IMG/VR virus record: IMGVR_UViG_3300009702_000046
Coordinates: 1-41,282 of that record
Reading direction: 5' to 3' (one strand)
Origin: a virus
Length of the DNA stretch: 41,282 bases
A program made the translations under genes and the position numbers. Within the stretch, counting starts at the first letter, position 1; the number at the start of each line of letters is the position of its first letter. The notes under the pieces were generated by a model. It was not told where the DNA came from, did no database searches, and saw nothing but the letters and a program-made list of their open reading frames with translations. Of the stretch, positions 1 through 8,887 are shown one piece after another.

Positions 1-839
1 ATCGGATCTTGGTAAAGAATGAGGCTGGCCTCGATAACGGTATCTACGAAGTTACCGCTCTTGGGGATGCTTCGAACCCTTGGATCATGACCCGTGTTAC
101 TGACGCTGACTCGGCATCTGAAATCACCGCCGGTCTGTTCACCTTTGTGGAAGAAGGTACGACAAATGGTGACGTCGGTTTCGTTCTTACCACGAACGAT
201 CCGATCACTGTCGGCACCACTGCTCTGTCCTTCACTCAGTTCAGTTCTGCTGGTCAGGTCTCTGCTGGAAACGGCTTGTCGAAGACTGGTAGCACCCTCG
301 ACGTCAATGTCGATAGTTCTACCATCGAGATCGTCACCGATACTCTCCAGGTCAAAGACGCTGGGATCGCTCTTGCCAAGTTGGCAGTTGATTCGGTTGA
401 CGAGAACAAGATCAAGTCAACTTCTTTGGGTGACGGCCTGGCAGGTGGTAGCGGGACTGCTCTTTCGGTCGACTACACGAAGTCATTGACCAACGCTCAG
501 GGAAGCACCATCACGGTTCGCCAAGTGGTCAAAATCGGTGCGACGATGACCTTGGCCACAGCCACGGACTCTGGTCTCAGCGATGTAGCCTTCGGTGTCG
601 TTTCGGATGCCAGTATCGCTAACACGGCAGCTGGTCTGATCTATGTCCGTCGTGGGGCAGTCATCTCTGGCTTCTCCGGACTGACTCCGGGCAAGGCTCA
701 GTATGTCGATGCCACAACGGCTGGCTCTCTGACTGAGATTGCTCCTTCGACGACTGGTCAAGCGATCGTCAAGATCGGCAGGGCCATCTCCGCAACAGAG
801 ATCGAGTTTGACCCTCAATTTGTTTCTCAGATCGCCTGA
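1..839 (+). CDS. Tail fibre / structural protein, 5' partial
   Basis: The reading frame is open from the first bases, so the gene begins upstream of the window; the TTG at position 9 is probably not the true start. The N-terminal part has the phage-fibre module pattern LVKNEAGLDNGIYEV, TRVTDAD, FVEEGTTNGDVGFVLTT and ITVGTTALSFTQF, which recurs in fibre and baseplate-attached proteins. The C-terminal half (roughly residues 150-276) is Gly/Ala/Thr-rich and beta-predicted, with RRGAVISGFSGLTPGKAQYVD, a capping-type domain of structural proteins. It ends just before a strong terminator, so it is the last gene of an upstream structural operon. The general class is fairly secure; the exact virion position is not known. 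Confidence 0.7.
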   Translation, partial: RILVKNEAGLDNGIYEVTALGDASNPWIMTRVTDADSASEITAGLFTFVEEGTTNGDVGFVLTTNDPITVGTTALSFTQFSSAGQVSAGNGLSKTGSTLDVNVDSSTIEIVTDTLQVKDAGIALAKLAVDSVDENKIKSTSLGDGLAGGSGTALSVDYTKSLTNAQGSTITVRQVVKIGATMTLATATDSGLSDVAFGVVSDASIANTAAGLIYVRRGAVISGFSGLTPGKAQYVDATTAGSLTEIAPSTTGQAIVKIGRAISATEIEFDPQFVSQIA

Positions 840-849
840 AGTTGAACCT

Positions 850-874
850 GGGGAGCCTTCGGGCTCCCCTTTCC
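850..874 (+). terminator. Rho-independent terminator
   Basis: An 8-bp perfect stem GGGGAGCC / GGCTCCCC closes a UUCG tetraloop and is followed by TTTCCT. It lies 11 bases after the stop codon of the fibre gene and ends the upstream structural transcript. Confidence 0.85.
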
Positions 875-885
875 TGGGATGAGCT

Positions 886-1161
886 ATGGGTCTACTCAAA
901 GTCTTTTGGGATACGGCGACTGGGAGCCATGTATTCAAGTCGGCCGTGGACTTCTCCGACGAGTTCTTCACTTCGTCCGGTCAGACTCAATTTAGCTTAG
1001 TAACGAATATCGACGGGACGAACTCACTTGATGTTTTTGTGAATGGTGTGCTCAAGGAAGAAACCTCCGACTACACGATCGACACTGTGAATGACCGTGT
1101 AGACTTTACATATACGGTCCCAAGTCCAGCCAGGGTGAGGGTGAGAATCTATGGTGCCTAA
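886..1161 (+). CDS. Small virion-associated protein (91 aa)
   Basis: A 91-residue protein with no signal peptide or membrane segment. The segment SLDVFVNGVLKEETSDYTI followed by RVDFTY and VRVRIYG is a beta-rich pattern common in small phage tail/fibre-associated proteins. It lies between the fibre terminator and the adhesin genes, and its last 11 bases overlap the next start, implying translational coupling. A structural role is inferred from position and style; no catalytic motif is visible. Confidence 0.55.
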   Translation: MGLLKVFWDTATGSHVFKSAVDFSDEFFTSSGQTQFSLVTNIDGTNSLDVFVNGVLKEETSDYTIDTVNDRVDFTYTVPSPARVRVRIYGA

Positions 1162-1387
1162 GAGAATACTGATCATACCCATATTGCTGTTTTCGGTAGC
1201 AGCCGCTATCGTTATTTTTATCCCTCGCTCTCACTGTGAAGATAAGACCGTCAAGCAGACCATTCTGTGTGTTGACGGAGATGAAGGTAAGAAGTGCGTC
1301 CTCCAGTTCGAGGATGGTGGAGTCAGTTTCCAAGATCCGGCTAAGTCTGGTGAGGAAGTCGAAGTCTGTCGCAAGGAGAAAAAATGA
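1151..1387 (+). CDS. Small membrane-anchored protein (78 aa)
   Basis: Residues 5-24 (RILIIPILLFSVAAAIVIFI) form one hydrophobic segment after a basic start, giving a signal anchor or uncleaved signal peptide. The remaining ~50 residues are charged and contain three cysteines (around CEDK, CVDG, KKCVLQF) plus one near the C-terminus, consistent with an exported disulfide-containing domain. It overlaps both neighbours (11 bases upstream, ATGA downstream), so it belongs to the same translation unit as the adhesin. Function unknown. Confidence 0.6.
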   Translation: MVPKRILIIPILLFSVAAAIVIFIPRSHCEDKTVKQTILCVDGDEGKKCVLQFEDGGVSFQDPAKSGEEVEVCRKEKK

Positions 1388-1617
1388 GAAGGTTCTCGAA
1401 GGGCCAATGGGTCGCATTGATCGTCGCGCTCCTTTGTGTGACGACACTTGTTGAAGGTCGGACGTTCATCCAGAACTTCCAGATCATCCAGAGTTCGGTC
1501 TTGAAGGAATTGGGACTGGCGGCGAACACGGATGATGAGACGATCCTGAGTGCGGTTGATGATGCGCTCAATCAGCCTCTCACTGCATGCCTCGATCCCT
1601 GCCAATACGCTCCTTAA
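1384..1617 (+). CDS. Signal-peptide N-terminus of the large adhesin (frame 1 part)
   Basis: The start is well supported by AAGGAG seven bases upstream and an ATGA overlap. The product begins RRFSKGQWVALIVALLCVTTLVEG, a clear Sec-type signal, then a helical stretch RTFIQNFQIIQSSVLKELGL. The frame ends with DPCQYAP-stop, but the +1 frame at the same place reads IPANTLLNIEPSS and continues for about 1,350 residues. Dropping one C from the CCC run at 1597-1599 would join the two as ...LDPANTLLNIEP. This is therefore most likely the N-terminus of the gene that continues at 1550-5686, separated by a frameshift (programmed, mutational or sequencing error). Confidence 0.6.
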   Translation: MRRFSKGQWVALIVALLCVTTLVEGRTFIQNFQIIQSSVLKELGLAANTDDETILSAVDDALNQPLTACLDPCQYAP

Positions 1618-4600
1618 TATCGAGCCTTCTTCAACGACGGATGGAGACGGTGGTAGCAAGTCAGTCCCTCCATCGGGTGGGACGGTTGGTAGCTATGTTG
1701 CTACGACTGTTAGCCTCCAGGATGGAACGATCACAGGTGGTGTGGTCAAGACTGATGGTGGGACCTTTACTCTCCCTACTTGTACGGTGACCTTGTATCA
1801 CCGGATGGTTCTTACCTATGATGCAACGACCAATTTGGTCGATACTCATTTCAGTACTGAGCAAGCAAGCGTAGGGGCTCTAACAAACGCAGGCGAACTT
1901 TTGTCGTCTCTGTCCGGCATCCCTGTCGGTTGGATTGACCTTCGTTGTACGAACACAACTGGCAAGTATAAGACGGCTTCCTCGACCACGAATGTCATTG
2001 AGAATGCTGATATCCATCGCTTCTCTTCGGGAGCAGGTGGTGGAGGAGATGTCAGTCAAGAGAACCTCCGCAATGTGAATATCCAGGGAAACCCTGGCTT
2101 TGAATCTGGGACCTCTAAATGGACTGCCTCAGGAGGGACCTTCTCCACTACGACTTTGGCATTCGTGGGCAACAAGTCTGGAACCTGGGATGCCTCAGCA
2201 GCCAGTCAGACTCTTTGTGGTGACCAAGTCACAATCCCTGATGGACTCCAAGGTCAGACCTGCTATGCACGTACGTTCTATAAGGGTGGTGACGCGAATC
2301 TGAAGCTCACTGCTTACGATGGCACTACCAACGTCGCTTCCAAGGTCCTTGCAGTACAGTCCTCCTGGACTGAATTCGGCTACCCATTCCAATGCCCATC
2401 TTCAGGAACCCTTAGCATCTGTCTTGAGTCGACAGCTGATGCAGCTTTGGTTGACATTGACCAAGTATTCCTCGGTCTGATGCCTGACAAAGGCGAAGTA
2501 GTCAATCCCATCGTCAAGACCATTACGGGGACTGTGGGGTCGGTGGGATCTGTCGGTCAGATTTCCGCTGGTCATGTCCTCGGATCTTCTAGCTTCAATT
2601 TCACGCCTGCGGATGACCTGGCCTACTGGCATCTCTCTAGCGATGCCACGGACAATTCAGGGGTGACAGCATGTAGTTCTGGTGCGGCAGCTTGTGACCT
2701 GACCAACAATGGGTCGACCCCATTCACCGGGACGGACCTATTTGGGGCTACTGGTGCGGCGACCCTTAATGGTACGAGCCAATATTTTTCATCTACTGAT
2801 GCTTTCTTCAATCCCGGTGATTCAGATTTTACGGTTTGGGGTTGGTTCAAATCAAATGATTGGAGTCCTTCTTCAACTCAAACGCTTATGGGGCAAGAAA
2901 ATAGTGGTTCTGACCGTGGGTGGTATGTAGATAATTTAATTGGCACCAATGATATACGCATTATTAATGAACCAGAAGGCACTGTCCTACAAAAGACTAC
3001 GGGTTTCGTAGATGGAAGCTGGCATTTTGTCTTGGCATCTTTTAGAGCATCTGATGATACCTGGACTCTCTATTTAGATTTAAATAAAAGCCAGGTTTCT
3101 GGGCCTTCTGGCGTCCATACTGTCACGTCACCGTCTTTTGAGATTGGCGCTCTACGTGCTACACCACAGAATTTCTTTTCTGGATCTGTTTCTAATGTAG
3201 GTTTCGTTACTAAACTTCTCTCCGACGAAGACATTCGCAAGCTCTATTCCTACAAGCAACCTCTCAATCTAACGATTGGCCCTGAGAGCCAGGAATGGCT
3301 TGGCCTGTGGTCTAGGTCTGATGGTCAAGTAAAGAACCAGCTTGAGAATGGCTGGCTTGTCGACAAGAGGTCTGACGAGGTCTTCTGGGATCTATCCAGC
3401 CTGGACTCTTCTGACTCGGTCGATCTCAAGCTAAAGCAGCTTTCCTTCAACGCCAACACATTGTCCTCAGCAACCTATGACTCAGGTGTCCTTAGTGCGG
3501 CTCCCACCTTCCCATTGGCTCATGGTCTCCCTGGAAGGCCTCTGTCGGTCACTGTCTGGGTAGAAGGTGCAACCACCGCTGGTACTTTTGACCCAAGGAC
3601 TGATTTGTGCTCGGCTGATGCAACCAATCTCACATGTGACCTATCTAGTCTGACCATTGACGGTACTCATAGAATCGAGATCACAGCCAGCATGATCCCT
3701 GGTGGGAGTGCTATCAGATGTTCTGACGGAACGACTCAGGGCCTCTTTTGCGGTCAGGTGTCGGGTTCTGGTACTGGCGGGGTTATCAACCTGAACAGCA
3801 ACCCAGATGGAGTATCTGGTGTCGATCTAGGGGCTACCAGTAGCATCGGTGACTGGGTAGCTACTGAGGGTGGCACAGGTGGTGCTACTGGACTGACTGT
3901 CGCAGGGACTTCATTAGCGGCTGATATCCCCCTCTATCCGGTCAAGACCTCAGCCGTCAAGCTGACTCTGGGGACTGGTGCCAGCGACTATGTCCGGCTG
4001 AGGATGACCGTTCCTCAGGGGTCTAAAAACCGCAAGCTGGGGCTATTCTTCTATCAGCATCCAGGTAGCTACACGGATGGAGACATTAGAGTAGAGGTCT
4101 ATAAGAACAGCGTCTCAGACTTCTCTGGGACCTATACTGAGGTAGCTCTTAGTTCCGATGATAGCTCTGGGAATACGACCCTCAAGAATGCTGACGGTCT
4201 AGTAGGGCCTATCGCCTTTGATTGGGACAACAGTGACGCCCTGGAAGTCCGGTTTGTAAATAATGCAGCGACTCCTACCGGCACGATGACTATGAACAGC
4301 GTTACGGTTACGCCGAGCCCGTTTACGGTGAGTGCAGACGTTGTTGGGGGCGATATTACTTTCACTCCAACTATCTCCGGTATATCTTTAACTACTTCGA
4401 CTGCAACTTATAACCAAGTGGGAAGTAAGGGGCACTTTAGTATCACTGGGGAAATTAGCAGTGTTTCTGGAACTATTCAGATTATAACCCTTCCAAATAA
4501 TCTAACCATTGATAGCAGTAATCTAGACAATACTCATAATACAAACGTTGGTACTGTTTGGGCCTTAGATTCAGGGACAGCCTTCCATGAAGGAACTGTT

Positions 4601-5686
4601 TTTTATGAGCCGTCTTCTGGGCGGTTACAAATGACAACAGAAGCAGGTGGCGGTCTTTGGAGTGCTGGCAACCCATTCACATGGGCGGCAGGAGATTCAA
4701 TCTCTTTTGATTTCACTGTCCCCATCGCCGAGTGGGCTGGCTCGACTACCAATGTCGGGAATGGTGATGTTGAGTATGCTTCAAACTCCAGCACTACAGA
4801 TTCCGATGACACTTCTAGCTTTGTTCATGGGCCATCTGGTTCCTCTGGTATTCTGGGGACCACCGCGCTGACGGGAAACCGGCGTAAAAGGGTACATTTT
4901 TTGACGCCAATTCAGGTGACTGATCATCTTGAATTGCAGGTATATGACGGGGAAAAATGGCTTCCTATCAGCGCGGCTAGTTCGGCTGGATTGCAACCGA
5001 TGACGTTTCAAAACGGCACTTGTTACGGCATGGGTCTCGATACCAACAGTCCTGGATCATCTGATACTGATGTTTTCTTTTGTCAGTATTTTTACCCAAA
5101 TGGGACGACATATGGCGCGGCAGGTGCGGGATGGGATACTCTTGGCTCCGTTATTAAATGGCGCGTCGTCAAATCCTCCAACCCTTCCGCTATTGGCTTC
5201 GCGAATGCGACCGGCGCTTCGGCGGGGCTTACAAAGCTTCCCGATTCTGAAATTCAAATGATTGGTGGAAGTGGTCATGGATTGACAAATACTAATATAA
5301 GGCGCTTCACTACCATACAAATAAATACTGGCACGGGTATCACCATCACGCAAAGTGCTACTAATGGTGATAGTTTCACTATAAATGAAGATGGTATCTA
5401 TTCAATTACATATAGTGAGAGACGTGTAAGCACAGGTGCTGCCTCATATGGACTATCTTTAAACAGTTCACAGTTAACAACATCAATTGGAAGTATTACA
5501 GCCGCAGATAGGCTCGCTATTTCTTTGGTAAACAATTCATCATTGTCAGACAGCGATCATAATAATGACACAGTATCTGTAACGGCCAGATTTTCTGCAG
5601 GCGATATTATCAGGGCTCATACGAGTGGCCTTGTGGATGGATCAGGTGATGTCCAGCTGAGAATTGTACAAGTGGTAAGATTATAA
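1550..5686 (+). CDS. Giant multidomain adhesin / receptor-binding tail protein
   Basis: About 1,360 residues are open. The only local start (GTG 1550) has no ribosome site, so translation probably enters from the 1384 frame. Domains in order: a beta-rich collar; a carbohydrate-binding-like module at ~180-305 (NPGFESGTSKW ... VDIDQVFLG); a LamG/concanavalin-like domain at ~350-560 (AYWHLSSDATDNSG, WGWFKSNDW, GSWHFVLASF, GSVSNVGFV); Ser/Thr/Gly-rich beta repeats; and a C1q/TNF-like jelly roll in the last ~130 residues (IQINTGTGITI, EDGIYSITYS, ending LRIVQVVRL). The LamG segment (about 2790-3240) and the C-terminus (about 4380-5690) are visibly more AT-rich than the rest, suggesting imported domains. 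Probable host-glycan binding; exact role inferred. Confidence 0.7.
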   Translation: MRLMMRSISLSLHASIPANTLLNIEPSSTTDGDGGSKSVPPSGGTVGSYVATTVSLQDGTITGGVVKTDGGTFTLPTCTVTLYHRMVLTYDATTNLVDTHFSTEQASVGALTNAGELLSSLSGIPVGWIDLRCTNTTGKYKTASSTTNVIENADIHRFSSGAGGGGDVSQENLRNVNIQGNPGFESGTSKWTASGGTFSTTTLAFVGNKSGTWDASAASQTLCGDQVTIPDGLQGQTCYARTFYKGGDANLKLTAYDGTTNVASKVLAVQSSWTEFGYPFQCPSSGTLSICLESTADAALVDIDQVFLGLMPDKGEVVNPIVKTITGTVGSVGSVGQISAGHVLGSSSFNFTPADDLAYWHLSSDATDNSGVTACSSGAAACDLTNNGSTPFTGTDLFGATGAATLNGTSQYFSSTDAFFNPGDSDFTVWGWFKSNDWSPSSTQTLMGQENSGSDRGWYVDNLIGTNDIRIINEPEGTVLQKTTGFVDGSWHFVLASFRASDDTWTLYLDLNKSQVSGPSGVHTVTSPSFEIGALRATPQNFFSGSVSNVGFVTKLLSDEDIRKLYSYKQPLNLTIGPESQEWLGLWSRSDGQVKNQLENGWLVDKRSDEVFWDLSSLDSSDSVDLKLKQLSFNANTLSSATYDSGVLSAAPTFPLAHGLPGRPLSVTVWVEGATTAGTFDPRTDLCSADATNLTCDLSSLTIDGTHRIEITASMIPGGSAIRCSDGTTQGLFCGQVSGSGTGGVINLNSNPDGVSGVDLGATSSIGDWVATEGGTGGATGLTVAGTSLAADIPLYPVKTSAVKLTLGTGASDYVRLRMTVPQGSKNRKLGLFFYQHPGSYTDGDIRVEVYKNSVSDFSGTYTEVALSSDDSSGNTTLKNADGLVGPIAFDWDNSDALEVRFVNNAATPTGTMTMNSVTVTPSPFTVSADVVGGDITFTPTISGISLTTSTATYNQVGSKGHFSITGEISSVSGTIQIITLPNNLTIDSSNLDNTHNTNVGTVWALDSGTAFHEGTVFYEPSSGRLQMTTEAGGGLWSAGNPFTWAAGDSISFDFTVPIAEWAGSTTNVGNGDVEYASNSSTTDSDDTSSFVHGPSGSSGILGTTALTGNRRKRVHFLTPIQVTDHLELQVYDGEKWLPISAASSAGLQPMTFQNGTCYGMGLDTNSPGSSDTDVFFCQYFYPNGTTYGAAGAGWDTLGSVIKWRVVKSSNPSAIGFANATGASAGLTKLPDSEIQMIGGSGHGLTNTNIRRFTTIQINTGTGITITQSATNGDSFTINEDGIYSITYSERRVSTGAASYGLSLNSSQLTTSIGSITAADRLAISLVNNSSLSDSDHNNDTVSVTARFSAGDIIRAHTSGLVDGSGDVQLRIVQVVRL

Positions 5687-5726
5687 TCCTATGCTTTTAT
5701 CTTCAACATCTCTCACGAGGTAGCAT

Positions 5727-6302
5727 ATGAAACGACATCATAAGATTTTGGCCTTATTCGCTGGACTAGCGATGCTGGGGATTGGAGCGGTCAGCTATTC
5801 GACCAGCACGAATGTGCATGACCTAAAGGTCGTCGATGGAGGACTAATAGCGAATATACGGGGAGGAGATTCCCAAAAGATACCGACTGAAAAACAAGGT
5901 GAATGGACTCCAACTATTGGCGCATCTAGTTCTGATCCCAGTATTACTTATGCTTTCAGAAAAGCTTATTACTTACGAAGCGGTAATTTAGTCTGTATCT
6001 GGGTAAATGTTACTTGGAACGCTGGATCTGGAGGATCTGGGAATGCCGCGCTAAGAGGTCTCCCTTATTTATTTGATAATAATGTAGCCACTGGATTTAG
6101 ATTCTATGTCAATCAAGAAAATATATCTTGGAGCGGTGGCACGGTTGTCGATGGTTTTAGTCAACCTAATGGAGATATACATTTCCGTCATAGTGGCGAT
6201 GCTGCGAGCGGAGGAACTGAAGCAATATCTGTTTTTACGAGCGGAACCTTCACAAAGGTAATGCGCATAACAGGATGCTATGTCACTTCAGATCCTTTTT
6301 AA
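5727..6302 (+). CDS. Signal-peptide-bearing tail/receptor-binding-like protein (191 aa)
   Basis: Residues 1-25 (basic KRHHK then LALFAGLAMLGIGAVSYS) form a signal peptide or signal anchor. From residue ~58 on, GEWTPTIGASSSDPSITYAF, RSGNLVCIWVNVTW, GSGGSGNAALRGLPY and a terminal VMRITGCYV match the beta-sandwich C-terminal domain seen in many phage tail-fibre and appendage proteins. The ATG follows a GAGGTAG site. It is AT-richer than the fibre gene at the left edge. An export signal on a virion-type domain is unusual; an alternative is a host-surface decoy or adhesin. Confidence 0.6.
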   Translation: MKRHHKILALFAGLAMLGIGAVSYSTSTNVHDLKVVDGGLIANIRGGDSQKIPTEKQGEWTPTIGASSSDPSITYAFRKAYYLRSGNLVCIWVNVTWNAGSGGSGNAALRGLPYLFDNNVATGFRFYVNQENISWSGGTVVDGFSQPNGDIHFRHSGDAASGGTEAISVFTSGTFTKVMRITGCYVTSDPF

Positions 6303-6323
6303 TCAATTAAAGGAGGTCTCTCA

Positions 6324-6977
6324 ATGAAATATCTCGCATTACTATTTTGCTTGCTACCCGTCACGGCCTTCGCCCAACAAAAGCGGACGATCCCCAATAG
6401 AGCCTTGAACCAGGACCTATGCCTCAATGTCAACGTGGCGGGGACACCGACCGATGAACTATGTGTGAATGGGGCGGATGGCAAGATCAAGGCTATCGGC
6501 GGGTTTGATACGACTGGCGGTGCTGGACTGGCTACAAGTGCAGCGCAAGGTGTCGTCTATGGTAAAGATAATGTCACAGATCAGAATGATACATCTTGGA
6601 GCGATAACGTCATTTCTGATCTAGGCGCTCAAACTCTTATTATGCCAGCAGGGACATATCTCGTTAATTTCGGGACAACCTTCCGCGTACAAACAACAGG
6701 ACTAGCGACAGGCGATGCTTGCATTGGATATCTATATATAACGGATAGCTCAAATACTTTTTTATCATCATCTGATGAATATGAAAGTTCTACGTCTATA
6801 CCAAGGCGTGGTGCAGACGGGATTACTGATCAATATATGAATCAATTTTCCAAGATCATTAAGATCACTCTTGGATCTCAAACCACAGTGAAGCTCCGAG
6901 CTAAGATAAATTATTTAGGTGCTTCTCCGTCAGTTGTGGCGACACTCAGAGCATATATGGTCTGGGAAAGAATTTAA
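6324..6977 (+). CDS. Secreted jelly-roll protein, receptor-binding-like (217 aa)
   Basis: A strong AAAGGAGG ribosome site precedes the ATG. Residues 1-18 (KYLALLFCLLPVTAFAQQ) are a textbook signal peptide with an AFA-Q cleavage site. After a linker, residues ~75-217 form a C1q/TNF-like beta sandwich: NVTDQNDTSW, LIMPAGTYLVNFGTTFRV, ACIGYLYITDSS, QFSKIIKIT, TVKLRAKINY, ending AYMVWERI. The fold resembles the adhesin C-terminus. It sits directly after another signal-bearing tail-like gene. Function inferred as surface or receptor binding. Confidence 0.6.
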   Translation: MKYLALLFCLLPVTAFAQQKRTIPNRALNQDLCLNVNVAGTPTDELCVNGADGKIKAIGGFDTTGGAGLATSAAQGVVYGKDNVTDQNDTSWSDNVISDLGAQTLIMPAGTYLVNFGTTFRVQTTGLATGDACIGYLYITDSSNTFLSSSDEYESSTSIPRRGADGITDQYMNQFSKIIKITLGSQTTVKLRAKINYLGASPSVVATLRAYMVWERI

Positions 6978-6993
6978 TCCCGAAGGAGCCACC

Positions 6994-8097
6994 ATGCGAA
7001 TCCTAACGTTCCTGACCTGCATCGTTCTCTTCGGTTGCGCCTCCATTAAAAAAGACAACGATCCCAAGAAGCCCAATAGCCTCTCTGAGGTCGTTGACTT
7101 GATGCACGATGTCTATATCCAGGATGGCAGGTCGAGCTTAGATTCTCATGGCATGGTCTTGATGGACGGGAGTAAAGGGGACTCAGCGCTATTCTCCTGC
7201 CTTGCCTACTCGGCTGGACTGGCCAGTTTCGACGTCGAAATTCTATTCGACAATGGTAAGCCACTCCGTCACCCTGATATCTCTCCAGCTGACTCAGACA
7301 CTCCTATCTCAAGAGACATGGTCCAAGGCATTGCCTGGTGTCTATATAGTCTCGGTGAGAAAGACAGGGCTAAGGCGCTTAGCCTAACGAAGAAGATGAT
7401 CGAATACGGTACCAGTCATCTCTATCTGACCGGCTGGAACTTCTGTAGCGATGAGGATAAAGAGGTCTACAAGATCAAAGCAGACGACTTCCTTGGCAAG
7501 TGTGTCATGACTCCTTCTACTATGAAGGATATCTACCGCATTCTTATCTTAGAGGGAGGAGACTGTGACTCAAGATGCCAGATTGCTATGGCTATTGGTC
7601 CGAACATCCCAAGCAACTCACACGGCTTCCAGAGACATCTTAGCATCATCGCAACGATTAGAAACGGTTTGGTCGAAGGCGCTATCAATGACAACAGCCT
7701 CAAACTGCTTAGAGAGGCAAGCAAGGAAGAGCCTAACAACGCTCTATACAGCGCCGCTTATCATCTCTTCTCAGGAGGAGACCAATCAAAAACTTGGAGT
7801 CTTCTCGCGAATAAGAACTTGTTTCCGCATGATCATGCAGCTACCTCGGACAACTACTGCACCGGCTACCTCTACCAACGAGATGAGAAAAGAAAAGAGG
7901 ATCTCGATGTAGTCGATGGTTGTGTGAGCTATGTTTCTGCCGATACCAAGAAGCCAGTCAAGGAATGTGGGCTAGACCAGGAGAGTGTCAGTCGACTGGT
8001 GTACAATGGTGACTGGCTCCCTTGTAACGATGGTAGGAAGAAGTCCATGGTCGATTGGCTCTTTGCTGAACATGTGGCCAAAGGGAAACTCCAATGA
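6994..8097 (+). CDS. Large lipoprotein of unknown function (367 aa)
   Basis: The start is ATG 6994, chosen because GAAGGAG lies six bases upstream and the next 15 residues (RILTFLTCIVLFGC) are a lipoprotein signal with lipidation at Cys15. The mature protein is helical and cysteine-rich (LFSCLAY, GIAWCLYSLG, GWNFCSDED, GDCDSRCQIA, DNYCTGYLY, WLPCNDG), suggesting disulfides in the periplasm. The arrangement of short helical pairs (SLGEKDRAKALSL, EPNNALYSAAYHL) is TPR-like. It may modify the infected cell envelope, for example in superinfection exclusion, but this is inference. A perfect copy of the genome-wide operator palindrome lies inside the gene at 7227-7240. Confidence 0.6.
   Translation: MRILTFLTCIVLFGCASIKKDNDPKKPNSLSEVVDLMHDVYIQDGRSSLDSHGMVLMDGSKGDSALFSCLAYSAGLASFDVEILFDNGKPLRHPDISPADSDTPISRDMVQGIAWCLYSLGEKDRAKALSLTKKMIEYGTSHLYLTGWNFCSDEDKEVYKIKADDFLGKCVMTPSTMKDIYRILILEGGDCDSRCQIAMAIGPNIPSNSHGFQRHLSIIATIRNGLVEGAINDNSLKLLREASKEEPNNALYSAAYHLFSGGDQSKTWSLLANKNLFPHDHAATSDNYCTGYLYQRDEKRKEDLDVVDGCVSYVSADTKKPVKECGLDQESVSRLVYNGDWLPCNDGRKKSMVDWLFAEHVAKGKLQ
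7227..7240. promoter_or_regulatory. Operator palindrome, intragenic copy
   Basis: Perfect TTTCGACGTCGAAA inside the lipoprotein gene, where it encodes part of SFDVEI. It is one of nine perfect copies in the window and the only perfect copy lying well inside a gene, so it may be a remnant, a protein-binding site for looping, or chance tolerance by the codons. Confidence 0.55.
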
Positions 8098-8417
8098 TCT
8101 CTCTGACCAGCCTTGTCCCTGCCTTAGCCAACGGTCTCATCGTTGTCATCGGGGGGATACTTGTCTGGGCTGTCAAAAGTGCTGTTAAGAGGCTTGAGAC
8201 TCAAGCTGAGACCATCGAACAGATCAAGCTCGACCTGAATACTGCCACTCATCAGATATCCCATGCTCTCGATCTAAGAGACGATCAGAAAAGAGATCAT
8301 GACAACCTGATCGAAATGAAGGTCACGGTCAAGAAGCATGGCGAGGATCTTAACGTTCTGCATGGTAGAGTAAGGAAAACCATGTCAGAGATAGACCGAC
8401 TGAAAGATGTGAGATGA
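8094..8417 (+). CDS. Membrane-anchored coiled-coil protein (107 aa)
   Basis: Starts by ATGA overlap with the lipoprotein gene. Residues 4-27 (LTSLVPALANGLIVVIGGILVWAV) form a single transmembrane helix. Residues 30-107 are a long charged coiled coil (RLETQAETIEQIKLDL through VRKTMSEIDRL). The topology resembles phage lysis accessory or inner-membrane spanin/holin-class proteins, and it precedes the endolysin cluster. The assignment to lysis rests on position and topology only. Confidence 0.55.
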   Translation: MISLTSLVPALANGLIVVIGGILVWAVKSAVKRLETQAETIEQIKLDLNTATHQISHALDLRDDQKRDHDNLIEMKVTVKKHGEDLNVLHGRVRKTMSEIDRLKDVR

Positions 8418-8439
8418 GCATTTAACCAGGGAGGGTGAG

Positions 8440-8781
8440 ATGGGAGAGAAAGAGAACAAGTTAGACATTTCGGAAGCCATGGATGTGATTGGCTACGCAC
8501 AGACTGTGGTCCAGCATCTAGCTGATGCACGTGCAGACGACGGACAGATCAGTAAGTCAGAGATCTTCATGACCTTCATTCAGACGGCTCCTGCTGCCGT
8601 CCAGGCTATTGTCGGGGCTGACAAGATTGATGATGAGCTAAAGGACTTGACTGAGGATGAGAAGACGAAACTTTTGCTAGCTTCTTTCCAGGTGGTCAAG
8701 ACTCTCTCCGGTATCTGGGGAGGTGATCTTGCAAAGGCTCACAAAGAATCTCTTGCCTCTGAAGACTCGGCTAAAGCCTAG
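8440..8781 (+). CDS. Small acidic helical protein (113 aa)
   Basis: The ATG follows GGGAGG. The product is mainly alpha-helical, with DVIGYAQTVVQHLADARADDGQISKSEIFMTF and a second amphipathic half FQVVKTLSGIWGGDL; there is no signal peptide and no convincing membrane segment. It lies between the coiled-coil membrane protein and the endolysin and ends with TAG, evidence that TAG acts as a normal stop in this genome. Function unknown; structural or lysis-regulating roles are both possible. Confidence 0.55.
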   Translation: MGEKENKLDISEAMDVIGYAQTVVQHLADARADDGQISKSEIFMTFIQTAPAAVQAIVGADKIDDELKDLTEDEKTKLLLASFQVVKTLSGIWGGDLAKAHKESLASEDSAKA

Positions 8782-8887
8782 GTCCTTCCCTCCGATACAT
8801 AGCTTAGGGGCCATTGTTCCCCAGGCTAAGGTTTGTGGCTGAGTTCCTATATAAAAACCCAGCCTTCGTTCTTACATGGAGATAGTC

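Noticed and set aside
8782-8875. Promoter before the endolysin (TATATAAA at about 8851)
   Set aside because: No matching upstream box of the phage family and no well-spaced -35; small hairpins there are weak.
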